Of a stretch of 64,000 bases of DNA, positions 6,815 to 15,167 are shown piece by piece (positions within the stretch are counted from its first letter, which is position 1; each line of letters starts with the position of its first letter). The notes under the pieces were generated by a model. That model ran no database searches. It saw nothing but the letters and a program-made list of their open reading frames with translations, and was not told the origin of the DNA. Source of the stretch: DATFFO01 sp963772815 (GTDB taxonomy: Bacteria; Actinomycetota; Acidimicrobiia; Spongiisociales; ZC4RG35); the NCBI GenBank assembly GCA_963772815.1, contig CAVYYV010000004.1:186001-250000 (forward strand), read 5' to 3'. A program made the translations under genes and the position numbers.

Positions 6815-8937
6815 CGACCGCCCCGGGTGAGCGAGCCCGCCGTTGGCCGGGCTGGGTGTGGATCCTGGCACTGATAGGCATCGCTCTGGGCGTAGCTTGC
6901 GTGATGCTGGATGCCCTAGCCGGCGTCAGCCTCCAGCAGATGCTCTTCCGGTACACGTTCATCAACGTCGCCGTGGCCTTCTCGTTCGTGCCGGTGGCGG
7001 CTCTGATCCTGTCACGTCATCCCCGCCATCGGGTGGGATGGATCATGATGTGGGTCGGTGTGGCCTGTCCTCTGCAGCTGGCGGCCGGACAGGTGGCGAG
7101 GATGATCGGCGGCCCCGAAACCCTCCTCGTCGATGCACCGCTGCCGGTTGCCTTCCTGTGGTGGCTGCCCAACATGATGTGGATCCTGGGCGTCACCCCG
7201 ATCTTCGCCCTGCTGCCGCTCTTCTTCCCCAACGATCGGCTTCCCTCCCCGCGCTGGCGCTGGCTGGTCTGGGCGTCGATCACCGTCATCGTTGTGATCG
7301 CGGCCGGGTTCGGCTTGGGGTACTTCGCCTGGGCGGCGCCGGCCGACGTGCTCGTCAACACCCCGCCCGGTATCGCCCCGTGGTTCATTCCCTGGGCGGG
7401 GGCGGCCACCCGCCCCCTGTTCGTGGTTCTGGTGATCCTCAGCATCGCCGCCCTGGCCTCGGTCGTGGTGCGATACCGGAGCGCCGACGGTGGTGAACGC
7501 CAGCAGCTCAAATGGTTGCTGCTGGCCCTGGCATGGGTGGTGCCCCTGTTCGGAGCGCTGGTGGCGGTGGTGGGGATTGCCGTGCGCAGCGAGAACCTGT
7601 GGGTCTACATTCCGCTGACGCTGTTGGTGATCCCGATACCGGTAGCAGTGGGCATCGCCATCCTCCGCTATCGCTTGTTCGACATCGACGTGACTGTGTC
7701 ACGTTCGATCGTCTATGCGGGGCTGGCCGGATTCATCACCGCCGTGTACGTGGGAGTCGTGGTCGGGGTGGGCCGTCTCTTCAACGGCTCGAGCGGGCCC
7801 TCGCTGGTCCTGCAGATCGGGGCCACCGCAGTCGTGGCGGTGCTCTTCCAGCCGGTGCGGGGTGGCCTCCAGAGGTGGGCCAACAGCCTGGTCTTCGGCC
7901 AGAGATCGACCCCGTATGAGGTGCTGGCCTCCTTCTCCCTCCAGGCGGGCCAGACCCCCGACGAATCCGCCCTGCCCGACATTGCCCGGCTTCTCGCCGA
8001 AGGAACCGGGGCGGACCGGGCCGTGGTTTGGCTGCGGGTCGGACAGCGACTGGTGCCGGCTGCCTCACGTCCCCCGGACCAGGAGCTGGCGCCGGTCGAG
8101 GCTGATCCTTCGGTGCTGGCCGGATCCGACACGCTGGTGGCCCCGGTGGTGGAAGAGGGTGAGTTGTTGGGGGCCCTGGCCGTCACCAAGCGGAGAGGCG
8201 AGACGTTCAGCCCCCAGGACGACGACGTCGTGCACCGTCTCGCCACCGGGGTGGGCCTGCTCCTCCGCAACCTGCGCCTCACAGCCGAGCTGCGGGCCCG
8301 GCTCGAAGACCTCGAGGCGTCACGTCACCGGGTGGTCGCCGCTCAGGACGAGGCCCGGCGTCGGTTCGAGCGAGATCTGCATGACGGGGCGGAACAGGAG
8401 CTTGACGGCCTCGGGTCACGGTTGGTGGAGGTGCGTAGCAGGGCGGAGGAGGCCCCGGGCACGGCCCAGATTCTGGACGAGATCATCGCTGGGGCCGAGG
8501 CCGCGGCTGTCACCCTGCGGGATCTCGGCCGGGGTATCTACCCACCGCTGCTCGAGTCCGACGGCCTAGCCGCCGCTCTGGTCGCCCAGGCGGACAAGGC
8601 GCCTCTTCCGGTCACGGTCCAGGCTGCCGGGGTGGGTCGGCACGGCCCCGAGGTGGAGGCGGCGGTTTACTTCTGCGTGCTGGAGGCCCTCAACAACGTC
8701 GCCAAGTACGCCCAGGCCTCTTCGGCCCAGATCCGTCTAGACCAATCGGAGGGCGAGCTCTCGTTCGTGGTCACAGACGACGGGATCGGCTTCGACCCCG
8801 CCGACATCAACGGCGGCAGCGGGATCGTGGGCATGGCCGATCGTCTCGACACCATTGGCGGCACCGTGGCAGTGGCCAGCCGGCCCGGGCACGGCACCGT
8901 GGTGTCTGGCCGGGTGAAGGTGGCGGTGCCGGCATGA
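6811..8937 (+). CDS. Membrane histidine kinase (GAF, HisKA_3, HATPase)
   Basis: The protein has 708 residues. About ten hydrophobic segments occupy residues 10-350, then a GAF-like domain (about 365-490, from TPYEVLASFSLQ), a coiled linker, the NarL-type DHp helix with phospho-acceptor His524 (FERDLHDGAEQELDGL), and a complete HATPase domain. The HATPase has the N box EALNNVAKYA, G1 VTDDGIGFD, and GIVGMADRLDTIGG. It should autophosphorylate and pass phosphate to the NarL-type receivers of this island. It overlaps the cyclase gene upstream and the kinase-like gene downstream by four bases each, so all three are one transcript. Confidence 0.93.
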   Translation: MTTAPGERARRWPGWVWILALIGIALGVACVMLDALAGVSLQQMLFRYTFINVAVAFSFVPVAALILSRHPRHRVGWIMMWVGVACPLQLAAGQVARMIGGPETLLVDAPLPVAFLWWLPNMMWILGVTPIFALLPLFFPNDRLPSPRWRWLVWASITVIVVIAAGFGLGYFAWAAPADVLVNTPPGIAPWFIPWAGAATRPLFVVLVILSIAALASVVVRYRSADGGERQQLKWLLLALAWVVPLFGALVAVVGIAVRSENLWVYIPLTLLVIPIPVAVGIAILRYRLFDIDVTVSRSIVYAGLAGFITAVYVGVVVGVGRLFNGSSGPSLVLQIGATAVVAVLFQPVRGGLQRWANSLVFGQRSTPYEVLASFSLQAGQTPDESALPDIARLLAEGTGADRAVVWLRVGQRLVPAASRPPDQELAPVEADPSVLAGSDTLVAPVVEEGELLGALAVTKRRGETFSPQDDDVVHRLATGVGLLLRNLRLTAELRARLEDLEASRHRVVAAQDEARRRFERDLHDGAEQELDGLGSRLVEVRSRAEEAPGTAQILDEIIAGAEAAAVTLRDLGRGIYPPLLESDGLAAALVAQADKAPLPVTVQAAGVGRHGPEVEAAVYFCVLEALNNVAKYAQASSAQIRLDQSEGELSFVVTDDGIGFDPADINGGSGIVGMADRLDTIGGTVAVASRPGHGTVVSGRVKVAVPA

Positions 8938-11039
8938 GCGCGCGGCCGGAAACGTCCTCCCGCGAGGAGCCCCGACTCCTGGTGCTAGGAGGAGTGACCG
9001 TCTTGCTGGCTGCTTTATCCCTCCTGGGCAGCCTGATCACGGGAGTGGGCGGCCAGATAGTGGACCTGTTCTTCTTCCAAACGGCGACGATTGGCCTGGT
9101 TCTGGGAATGGTGGCCATGGCTGCCTCGCGGCGTGGAGCCATCAACCTCGGAGTGTGGGTGACGAGCGGAGCCGGCCTGTTGATGGCGCTGGAGTCGACG
9201 GGAGTCTTCGCTGCTGCCTGGTTGCTGCGGGCGACCCCCGAGGTCATGCAGATGGTGGCTCACGGGCAGCTCGCTCCCGCCCAGTTGCCCGAGTTGGCCG
9301 CCTGGATCTTGCTCTCCGAGCGCACCTGGCTCGCGTCGCTGGGTGGGTTCCTGACGATCGGCCTGCTGCTGTTCCCCGACGGGCGCCTTCCCTCCAGGCG
9401 GTGGCGGACGGTGGCCGTCCTCTCCGTCCTCGGCCTGGGGGCCTACACGGTGGGCAACGTGATAGCGGGCTGGCCGACTTCGCCGATCCCCTGGTATGAC
9501 CTCGACCTGGTCACCGTCCCGGGCAAGCTGATGAGCCTGGGGCTGCCGCTCACAGGCGCCGGCACCTTGCTGGCAGTGGCTTCCTTGATTGTCAGGCATC
9601 GCCGGGCCGATCCAGAGCAACGCAAGCAGGTCCGCTGGATGCTGTTTGGGGCCGGAGTGCTCGCGCTGGGGTTCGTCATCACGTTCGCAGCCGGAGCGGC
9701 CCTCTTTGGGCTTGGCTCGCGCGGTCAGGTTCAGGCGTTGAATCTCGTAACGCTGGTAGCCTCCGTCTTTCTGATCGTTGCCTACGGCGTGGCGATCCTC
9801 AAGTACCGCCTCTACGAGATCGACGTAGTCATCAATCGGTCGATCGTGTTCGGCTCCCTGGCTGTGTTCATCACCGGGGTGTACGTGATGATCGTTGTCG
9901 GAGTCGGGTCGCTGATCGGCGATCGCTCCAACGTGGTGCTGGCGGTGGCGGCCACCGCTTTTGTGGCTGCCTTGTTCGAGCCGGCTCGCCAGCGAGTGCA
10001 GCGATGGGCGAACGTGCTCGTATACGGGGTGCGGGCCACACCCTACGAGGTGCTGGCGTCGATGACGGTTCCTCGTCAGTCGGTGGAGGAGATGATCTCC
10101 GCCAGCGCCGCCACCATCGCCCAGGGGGTTGGGGCGGTAGCGGCTGCAGTTTTCTCCGTGTCGGGATCCGATACGGAGGTTCTGTCGGTCTGGCCCGACG
10201 ACGGCCTTGTCGGTGCCGCCCAGTGGGACCTGGAGATCCCCATGCTCCACGCCGGAGAAGAGGTGGGTCGGGTGGCGGTCCGCAAGCAGCGGGGGGATCG
10301 GGTTTCCCCCACGGATAGGAGGCTGGTGGACGAATTCGCCGGCCAGGCCTCGCTTCTGCTCGCCAACGCCCGGCTGAATCGCCGCTTGAGCCGGCGCCTG
10401 GAAGAGCTGGCCGAGTCGCGGCGTCGCCTGGTGACGGCCCACGATGAAGCGCGGCGGAAGCTAGAGCGCGACCTCCACGACGGCGCCCAGCAGGAGCTGG
10501 TGGCACTGAAGGTGAAGCTGGGGCTGGCCGTCACAGTGGCGCGGTCGGAGGGAGCTGAGGAGCTCGCTGAGCAGCTGGGTGTGGCATCGGGGGCGGCGGA
10601 CCGGGCTGTGGAGGTGCTGCGTGATCTGGCCAGGGGCATCTACCCGCCCCTGCTCGAAGCCGAAGGGTTGGTGGCGGCGGTCGAGTCGCTCGCTTACAAG
10701 AGTGGGCTGGGAGTGGAGATGGCCGTCGACGGTGTGGGCAGACACCCCCGACCGGTGGAGGCGGCGGTCTACTTCTGCCTGCTCGAGGCGCTCCACGCCC
10801 TGGACCGGGAGTCCGGCGATGGCAGCGCCCGTATCAGCCTGGCCGATGGGGAGGATGGACTCAGGTTCTCGGTCGGGTCTGGGGAAGGGGAGCCAGCAGC
10901 GGCCACGAGCCCTCTGCCCGTGGCCGAATGGGAGGGCATCGACCTGCTTCGGGATCGCCTGGACGCGGTGGGAGGCACCCTCATCCTCGACCACGGCCGC
11001 TACCTGGAGGGCGTAATCCCCTCGGTGCATTGGACATGA
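8934..11039 (+). CDS. Histidine-kinase paralogue with degenerate ATP-binding domain
   Basis: The protein has 701 residues and the same plan as the preceding kinase: membrane segments to about 350, GAF-like region, and DHp helix with intact His515 (LERDLHDGAQQELVALKVKL). The ATPase part has lost its motifs: the N box reads EALHALDRES without the Mg-binding Asn, the G1 box VTDDGIGFD is replaced by VGSGEGEP, and the glycine-rich lid is EWEGIDLLRDRL. The reading frame is intact and the final DAVGGTL strand is kept, so this is divergence rather than decay. It may be trans-phosphorylated within a heterodimer with the 6811 kinase or act as a phosphotransfer or sensor partner. Confidence 0.88.
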   Translation: MSARPETSSREEPRLLVLGGVTVLLAALSLLGSLITGVGGQIVDLFFFQTATIGLVLGMVAMAASRRGAINLGVWVTSGAGLLMALESTGVFAAAWLLRATPEVMQMVAHGQLAPAQLPELAAWILLSERTWLASLGGFLTIGLLLFPDGRLPSRRWRTVAVLSVLGLGAYTVGNVIAGWPTSPIPWYDLDLVTVPGKLMSLGLPLTGAGTLLAVASLIVRHRRADPEQRKQVRWMLFGAGVLALGFVITFAAGAALFGLGSRGQVQALNLVTLVASVFLIVAYGVAILKYRLYEIDVVINRSIVFGSLAVFITGVYVMIVVGVGSLIGDRSNVVLAVAATAFVAALFEPARQRVQRWANVLVYGVRATPYEVLASMTVPRQSVEEMISASAATIAQGVGAVAAAVFSVSGSDTEVLSVWPDDGLVGAAQWDLEIPMLHAGEEVGRVAVRKQRGDRVSPTDRRLVDEFAGQASLLLANARLNRRLSRRLEELAESRRRLVTAHDEARRKLERDLHDGAQQELVALKVKLGLAVTVARSEGAEELAEQLGVASGAADRAVEVLRDLARGIYPPLLEAEGLVAAVESLAYKSGLGVEMAVDGVGRHPRPVEAAVYFCLLEALHALDRESGDGSARISLADGEDGLRFSVGSGEGEPAAATSPLPVAEWEGIDLLRDRLDAVGGTLILDHGRYLEGVIPSVHWT

Positions 11040-11162
11040 GCGAACGCTTCTGCCCGATGTTTCGGGCGTCGCCGTCGCCTTGCATCCATGCTCGTCGAGA
11101 GAGCAGGCCCCGGTTGGCGGGGCACAAGGAAGGAGTCGGAGCCCGCCGGGTGACCGCCTGGT

Positions 11163-11168
11163 TACGGT
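11163..11168 (+). promoter_or_regulatory. -10 box before Crp/Fnr gene
   Basis: TACGGT lies 7 nt before the ATG at 11176, consistent with a leaderless transcript separate from the upstream kinase operon. Confidence 0.4.
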
Positions 11169-11175
11169 GAGGGTG

Positions 11176-11895
11176 ATGGCACCAGGTGGCTCTCCGATCT
11201 TCGTCGACCGCGAGGTCCGAGCCACTGTGGCCAAGTCGCATCTGTCCGGATTGAGCGACGAAGAGCTGGGGCAAGTGTTGGCCGGAGCACGGCGTCAGGT
11301 GCTGGAGGCGGGACACACCCTGCATCGTCAGGGGGAGACTGCCGCTCACTGCGAGGTGGTGATCTCGGGGCTGATCCGCGTCTACGTCACGGCCCCTGAC
11401 GGCCGGACCATGACGGTTCGCTACTGTCGCCGGGGCGCCCTCATCGGCGTGGCCTCGCTGTTCGAGCCCTCCTTCATGCTGCCCGCCACCATTCAGGCGG
11501 TCACCGACAGCATCGTGTTGAGGCTGGTCCCACACAACATCGAGAATGCGACCCGCAGCCGGTCAGCAGTTTCAGGAGCTCTCCTGGCCGAATTGAGCGA
11601 GAGGGCCATGGCTTTCGTGGCAGAGATTCCCGGCGGTGCCTTCGCCACCATCCGCCAGCGGGTGGCCCGTCATCTGCTGGACCTGGCTACGGGAGCCCAG
11701 AAGGGCCGTGAGCTGGTGGCCCGCATCGGGCAGCAGGATCTGGCCGATGCGGTGGGTTCGGTGCGGGAGGTAGTGGTGCGCTCCCTGCGCGAGCTGCGTG
11801 AGGAAGGGCTGGTGGAGACGGGGCGGAACAAGGTGGTGATCCTCGACCCCGAGAAGCTTCTGGACGAGGCCAACGCCCCCGCTCGGGCCGAGTAA
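11176..11895 (+). CDS. Crp/Fnr-family transcriptional regulator
   Basis: The protein has 239 residues. An N-terminal cyclic-nucleotide-binding beta roll (about 15-130, HTLHRQGETAAHCEVVISGL) is followed by a dimerisation helix and a C-terminal winged helix (IGQQDLADAVGSVREVVVRS, then LREEGLVETGRNKVVILD). No Cys cluster for an Fnr iron-sulfur centre is seen. The beta roll lacks a clear RxS cAMP motif (it reads LIGVASLFEPSFMLPAT), so its ligand is uncertain. Its position just after the cyclase/kinase operon makes it a candidate output of the local cAMP circuit. The frame is open further upstream, but the ATG at 11176 is preferred because of the -10 box. Confidence 0.88.
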   Translation: MAPGGSPIFVDREVRATVAKSHLSGLSDEELGQVLAGARRQVLEAGHTLHRQGETAAHCEVVISGLIRVYVTAPDGRTMTVRYCRRGALIGVASLFEPSFMLPATIQAVTDSIVLRLVPHNIENATRSRSAVSGALLAELSERAMAFVAEIPGGAFATIRQRVARHLLDLATGAQKGRELVARIGQQDLADAVGSVREVVVRSLRELREEGLVETGRNKVVILDPEKLLDEANAPARAE

Positions 11896-11946
11896 TGGAA
11901 CCCAGGTCACTGACGCGTCCGAAGCGGTTGTGTAACACTTGATCCC

Positions 11947-13047
11947 ATGCAACCGACCACCGCGCCCCCCGCCGCCCATTCTCTCGAGCCCACCGAGGGC
12001 CCGCTCACGAGCGAGGAGCTGGTCTTGGCGTTTCGCAATCGGGCCCTGCCCCTGGAGAGCCTCGGCTACGACCTCACGCCGGCCGGACTTCACTATCTCG
12101 TGGTTCACTTCGACATCCCGGCGCTGGACGCCCGCACATTCCGTCTCAGCATCGGGGGTGAGGTCTCCAACCCATTCGAGCTGAGCTTGGAAGACATCAA
12201 GGCGCGTCCCAGGCAGACGGTTCCGGTCACCCTCGAATGTGCAGGCAACGGGCGGGGCCGAATGATGCCCAGGCCGCTGAGCCTCCCTTGGCTGGGCGAG
12301 GCGGTGGGAACGGCCGAGTGGACCGGTGCCTCGCTGGGCCCGATCCTGGAGGAGGCCGGTCTGGCGGACGACGCCGTCGAAGTGGTGTTCTACGGTGCCG
12401 ACCGGGGAGTGCAAGGTGACGAGGAGCAGACCTACGGGCGCAGCCTGACCCTGGACGAGGCCATGCGGCCCGAGGTCATCCTGGCCTATGAGATGAACGG
12501 ACAGCCTCTGCTGCCCCAGCACGGGTTTCCGCTGCGGCTGCTGGTGCCGGGCTGGTACGGGATGACCAGCGTCAAGTGGCTCACCTCGATCGAGGCCGCG
12601 ACCGAGCCGTTCGACGGTTTCCAGCAGGCCACCGCTTACCTCTACCAGCAGGATGCCGACGATCCGGGCGAGCCGGTGACCCGGATGCGAGTTCGGGCCC
12701 TGATGCTGCCTCCGGGCATTCCCGACTTCTACAGTAGGCGCCGGTTTGTGGAGGCGGGCCCGGTCGAGATCTTTGGGCGGGCCTGGTCCGGTCAGGGCTC
12801 CGTGGAGAAGGTGGAGGTGTCGGTCGACGGGGGCCCCTGGAGCCAGGCGACTCTGGAGCCCAGCCTGGGCGAGTTCGCCTGGCGGGGCTGGCGATTCGAC
12901 TGGGATGCCACCCCGGGCGATCACGACCTCGCCTGTCGGGCCACAGATTCCAGCGGTGATGTCCAGCCCTTGGAGGAGGTCTGGAACTACCAGGGAATGG
13001 GCAACAACGCCGTCCAGCGGGTCGAGGTCACCGTCCGGAACGGATAG
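11947..13047 (+). CDS. Sulfite-oxidase-family molybdopterin enzyme
   Basis: The protein has 366 residues. The oxidoreductase molybdopterin domain (about 45-225) contains the molybdenum-ligating Cys in TLECAGNGR and pterin-contacting segments GVQGDEEQTYGRSL and RLLVPGWYGMTSVKWL. A Mo-co dimerisation beta sandwich follows (about 240-366, VEIFGRAWSGQGSVEKVEVS). There is no twin-arginine signal, so it is probably cytoplasmic, and no heme domain. Relatives oxidise sulfite or organic substrates; the true substrate is not determinable. It is a lone gene about 50 bp after the Crp/Fnr regulator on the same strand. Confidence 0.9.
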   Translation: MQPTTAPPAAHSLEPTEGPLTSEELVLAFRNRALPLESLGYDLTPAGLHYLVVHFDIPALDARTFRLSIGGEVSNPFELSLEDIKARPRQTVPVTLECAGNGRGRMMPRPLSLPWLGEAVGTAEWTGASLGPILEEAGLADDAVEVVFYGADRGVQGDEEQTYGRSLTLDEAMRPEVILAYEMNGQPLLPQHGFPLRLLVPGWYGMTSVKWLTSIEAATEPFDGFQQATAYLYQQDADDPGEPVTRMRVRALMLPPGIPDFYSRRRFVEAGPVEIFGRAWSGQGSVEKVEVSVDGGPWSQATLEPSLGEFAWRGWRFDWDATPGDHDLACRATDSSGDVQPLEEVWNYQGMGNNAVQRVEVTVRNG

Positions 13048-13149
13048 GTGTCTTCACATACGCATGCCCGACTCAAAGTCCCGGTGGACCACTCCGACGG
13101 CGCTTTCCAAGAAAACACAAGGTCACGGCAGATGAACCCCTGCGTCGGT

Positions 13150-13166
13150 GTCTCGCTGAGCGAGAC
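13150..13166. promoter_or_regulatory. 17-bp inverted repeat upstream of HAD pair
   Basis: GTCTCGCTGAGCGAGAC has two perfect 8-base arms around a central G. It lies about 30 bp upstream of the -10 box of the HAD gene at 13208, where an activator or repressor could bind. Confidence 0.35.
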
Positions 13167-13195
13167 GTAGTTGGGGAGATCGTGCAGGGACGGGT

Positions 13196-13201
13196 TACCT
13201 T
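13196..13201 (+). promoter_or_regulatory. -10 box of leaderless HAD promoter
   Basis: TACCTT exactly 6 nt before the ATG at 13208; no Shine-Dalgarno sequence. Confidence 0.45.
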
Positions 13202-13207
13202 GGCCTC

Positions 13208-13798
13208 ATGCGACGACTTCTGCTCGACTTCGGCGGGGTGGTGATCAAGACCCCATTCGAGCTCCAGAACCGGGTCGGCACCCCCGGTTGGGGTGGTCCC
13301 TTCGACCCGGACTCGGATCCGTTGTGGCGGGACTCTCAGGCCGGGATCATCAGCGAGCGAGAGTACTGGCACATCAGGGCGGCGGAGGTGTTTCCCGATA
13401 CGGATGATCCGGTGCGGAACCTGATGGCGACCATCTTCGCCCCGCCTCCCGACGACGTTGTGCGGCCGGAAGTGGCGGCTCTGATCGCAGACGCCCGACG
13501 GCCTGCGGTACTCACCAATGACCTGGCGCGCTTTCACGACAAGCTGTGGCTGGTCGACATGGGCCTCGATGGCGTGTTCGACCCTCTGATCGATCTGTCC
13601 TACATCGGTTATCTGAAGCCAGAGCGTCCCGCCTTCGCCCACGCTCTGTCCGAGTTGGACGAGGACCCAGGCGATGTCGTGTTCGTCGATGACCAGTCGG
13701 GCAACGTCGAGGGAGCGCGGGCGTCTCGCTTGATCGGGGTGTGGTTCGATGTGACCGACCCGGCGGGCTCGGTCGCCAGGGCGCGAGAGCTGCTGTGA
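13208..13798 (+). CDS. HAD-superfamily hydrolase (subfamily IA-like)
   Basis: The protein has 196 residues. The nucleophile motif is LLLDFGGVVIK, with Gly where the general-acid Asp usually sits, as in YihX-type HADs. Motif II is AVLTND, motif III Lys is in GYLKPERPAF, and motif IV is VVFVDDQSGNVEGAR. It is probably a phosphatase for a small phosphorylated metabolite; the substrate is unknown. It resembles the HAD half of the Rieske-HAD fusion at 17238. The stop overlaps the next HAD gene by four bases. Confidence 0.85.
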   Translation: MRRLLLDFGGVVIKTPFELQNRVGTPGWGGPFDPDSDPLWRDSQAGIISEREYWHIRAAEVFPDTDDPVRNLMATIFAPPPDDVVRPEVAALIADARRPAVLTNDLARFHDKLWLVDMGLDGVFDPLIDLSYIGYLKPERPAFAHALSELDEDPGDVVFVDDQSGNVEGARASRLIGVWFDVTDPAGSVARARELL

Positions 13799-14421
13799 CG
13801 CCCATCCTCTTCGACCTGGATCGCACTCTGGTCGACGTCCAGACCTATACCGACTACGGGGCCGCCCTGGCCGACGTGGAGTCTCTCATCGGCGGGTGGG
13901 ACGACCCTCCCACCCCGCCAACCGGGTGGGATGGCCCGACCCGTCGGGCGATGGGCGTCTTGGTGGCCTTGACAGGCGACGGGCGGTGGCAGCAGGTGTC
14001 CGATGTCATCGAGGCTCACGAGCGGAGGGCCGTCAAGCAGTCGGTGATGATGCCCGGGGTGCTCGAGGCCCTGACGGCGACCGCGAACAACCCTCGGGCC
14101 GTGGTCACCCTCCTCCCGCCCGGCACCGCCCGGGTGGTGCTCCGTCACCACGGTCTCGATGCGCACCTCGATCTCGATCTGCTGGTCGGGAGGCGAGCCG
14201 ATCTGGCGGCCAAGCCCGCACCGCATCAGCTTCTGGAGGGTTGCCGCCTCCTGGGCGTGGAGCCGGCCGAAGCGGTCATGATCGGTGACTCGACCTGGGA
14301 TGCCGTGGCTGCCGAGGCCGTAGGATGCGGGTTCGTGGGCGTCACGAACGGCAGCGCATCGGAGTTCGGCGCCCGTCCATCCGCTGCCACGCTAGAGCAA
14401 GTGGTGGGACTGCTTCCCTGA
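13795..14421 (+). CDS. HAD-superfamily hydrolase
   Basis: The protein has 208 residues from a GTG at 13795 that overlaps the TGA of the preceding HAD gene. It carries the full DxDxT nucleophile motif (ILFDLDRTLVD), a helical cap region, and motif IV VMIGDSTWDAVAAEAVGCGF. It is probably a phosphoglycolate-phosphatase-like small-molecule phosphatase. It is coupled to the first HAD gene and convergent with the SDR-fold gene downstream. Confidence 0.82.
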   Translation: MTPILFDLDRTLVDVQTYTDYGAALADVESLIGGWDDPPTPPTGWDGPTRRAMGVLVALTGDGRWQQVSDVIEAHERRAVKQSVMMPGVLEALTATANNPRAVVTLLPPGTARVVLRHHGLDAHLDLDLLVGRRADLAAKPAPHQLLEGCRLLGVEPAEAVMIGDSTWDAVAAEAVGCGFVGVTNGSASEFGARPSAATLEQVVGLLP

Positions 14422-14423
14422 CA

Positions 14424-15167
14424 TCAGGCCAGGCCCCGCAGGCCGCCGGCGTCGAGATGCAGCACCGAGCCGTGCATGGCGGACGCCTCCGGCGACAGCA
14501 GCATCTCCACGGCCCACGCCACCTCTTCGATGGTGGGTAGACGGCCCAGCGAGTTGCCTGCCTCGTATCCTGCCCACACGTCCTCGAAGGGGACGCCCCG
14601 CTCGTTGGCCACTGCCTGGGCGATGCGGCGCAGCCGGGGGGTATCGGCCGGGCCAGGGGCAACCGTGTGCACCGTCACACCACGCGGTCCATAGATGAGA
14701 GCAATCTGCTTCATCAGATTGAATACGCCGGCATTGATCGCCCCGGGGCCCGCCTCGTGCGCCTTGGGTTCCAAACCCAGGGTGCCGGCGAAGGCCACGA
14801 AGCGGGATCCCTCCACGAGATGGGCGCGAACCGCGCGTAGCAACCTGATGATGCCGCCCATCTTGACGTTGGCTCCCACCGCCATCAGGTCGGGATCGAT
14901 GGTCTCCACCGAGCCTCGCACCGGCAGCCCAACCGCGATGATGGCCATTCGCACGGGGCCCTCGAGTTGGGAGCTGACCGCCTCGATGGATGAGTTGTCG
15001 GCTATGTCGGCCACGCAGGGAATCACGCCCTTGAGTGCATCGAGGTCCTCCGACGTGCGGGCCGCCGCCACCACTCGCAGGCCTCGCTCCACCAGGCGGC
15101 GGGTGATCACCGACCCGATCGCCCCGGTGGCGCCGACCACCACCGCCGTCTCCGCTGGTTGTGTCAT
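14424..15167 (-). CDS. SDR-fold protein without the YxxxK motif
   Basis: The protein has 247 residues. The Rossmann motif GATGAIGSVITRRL and an ADIADNSSIEAV segment mark a short-chain dehydrogenase fold, and the C-terminal LHLDAGGLRGLA is typical. Where YxxxK is expected the sequence reads AGPGAINAGVFNLMKQ, so the catalytic Tyr and Lys appear to be missing. It is the last gene of the meta-cleavage operon and overlaps the MetE-like gene by four bases. It could still be a dehydrogenase with altered chemistry, or a non-catalytic binding protein. Confidence 0.75.
   Translation of the reverse strand: MTQPAETAVVVGATGAIGSVITRRLVERGLRVVAAARTSEDLDALKGVIPCVADIADNSSIEAVSSQLEGPVRMAIIAVGLPVRGSVETIDPDLMAVGANVKMGGIIRLLRAVRAHLVEGSRFVAFAGTLGLEPKAHEAGPGAINAGVFNLMKQIALIYGPRGVTVHTVAPGPADTPRLRRIAQAVANERGVPFEDVWAGYEAGNSLGRLPTIEEVAWAVEMLLSPEASAMHGSVLHLDAGGLRGLA

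Noticed and set aside
9015..10442. A 475-codon minus-strand frame opposite the second kinase
   Set aside because: Gln/His/Arg-rich shadow of a well-supported membrane kinase.
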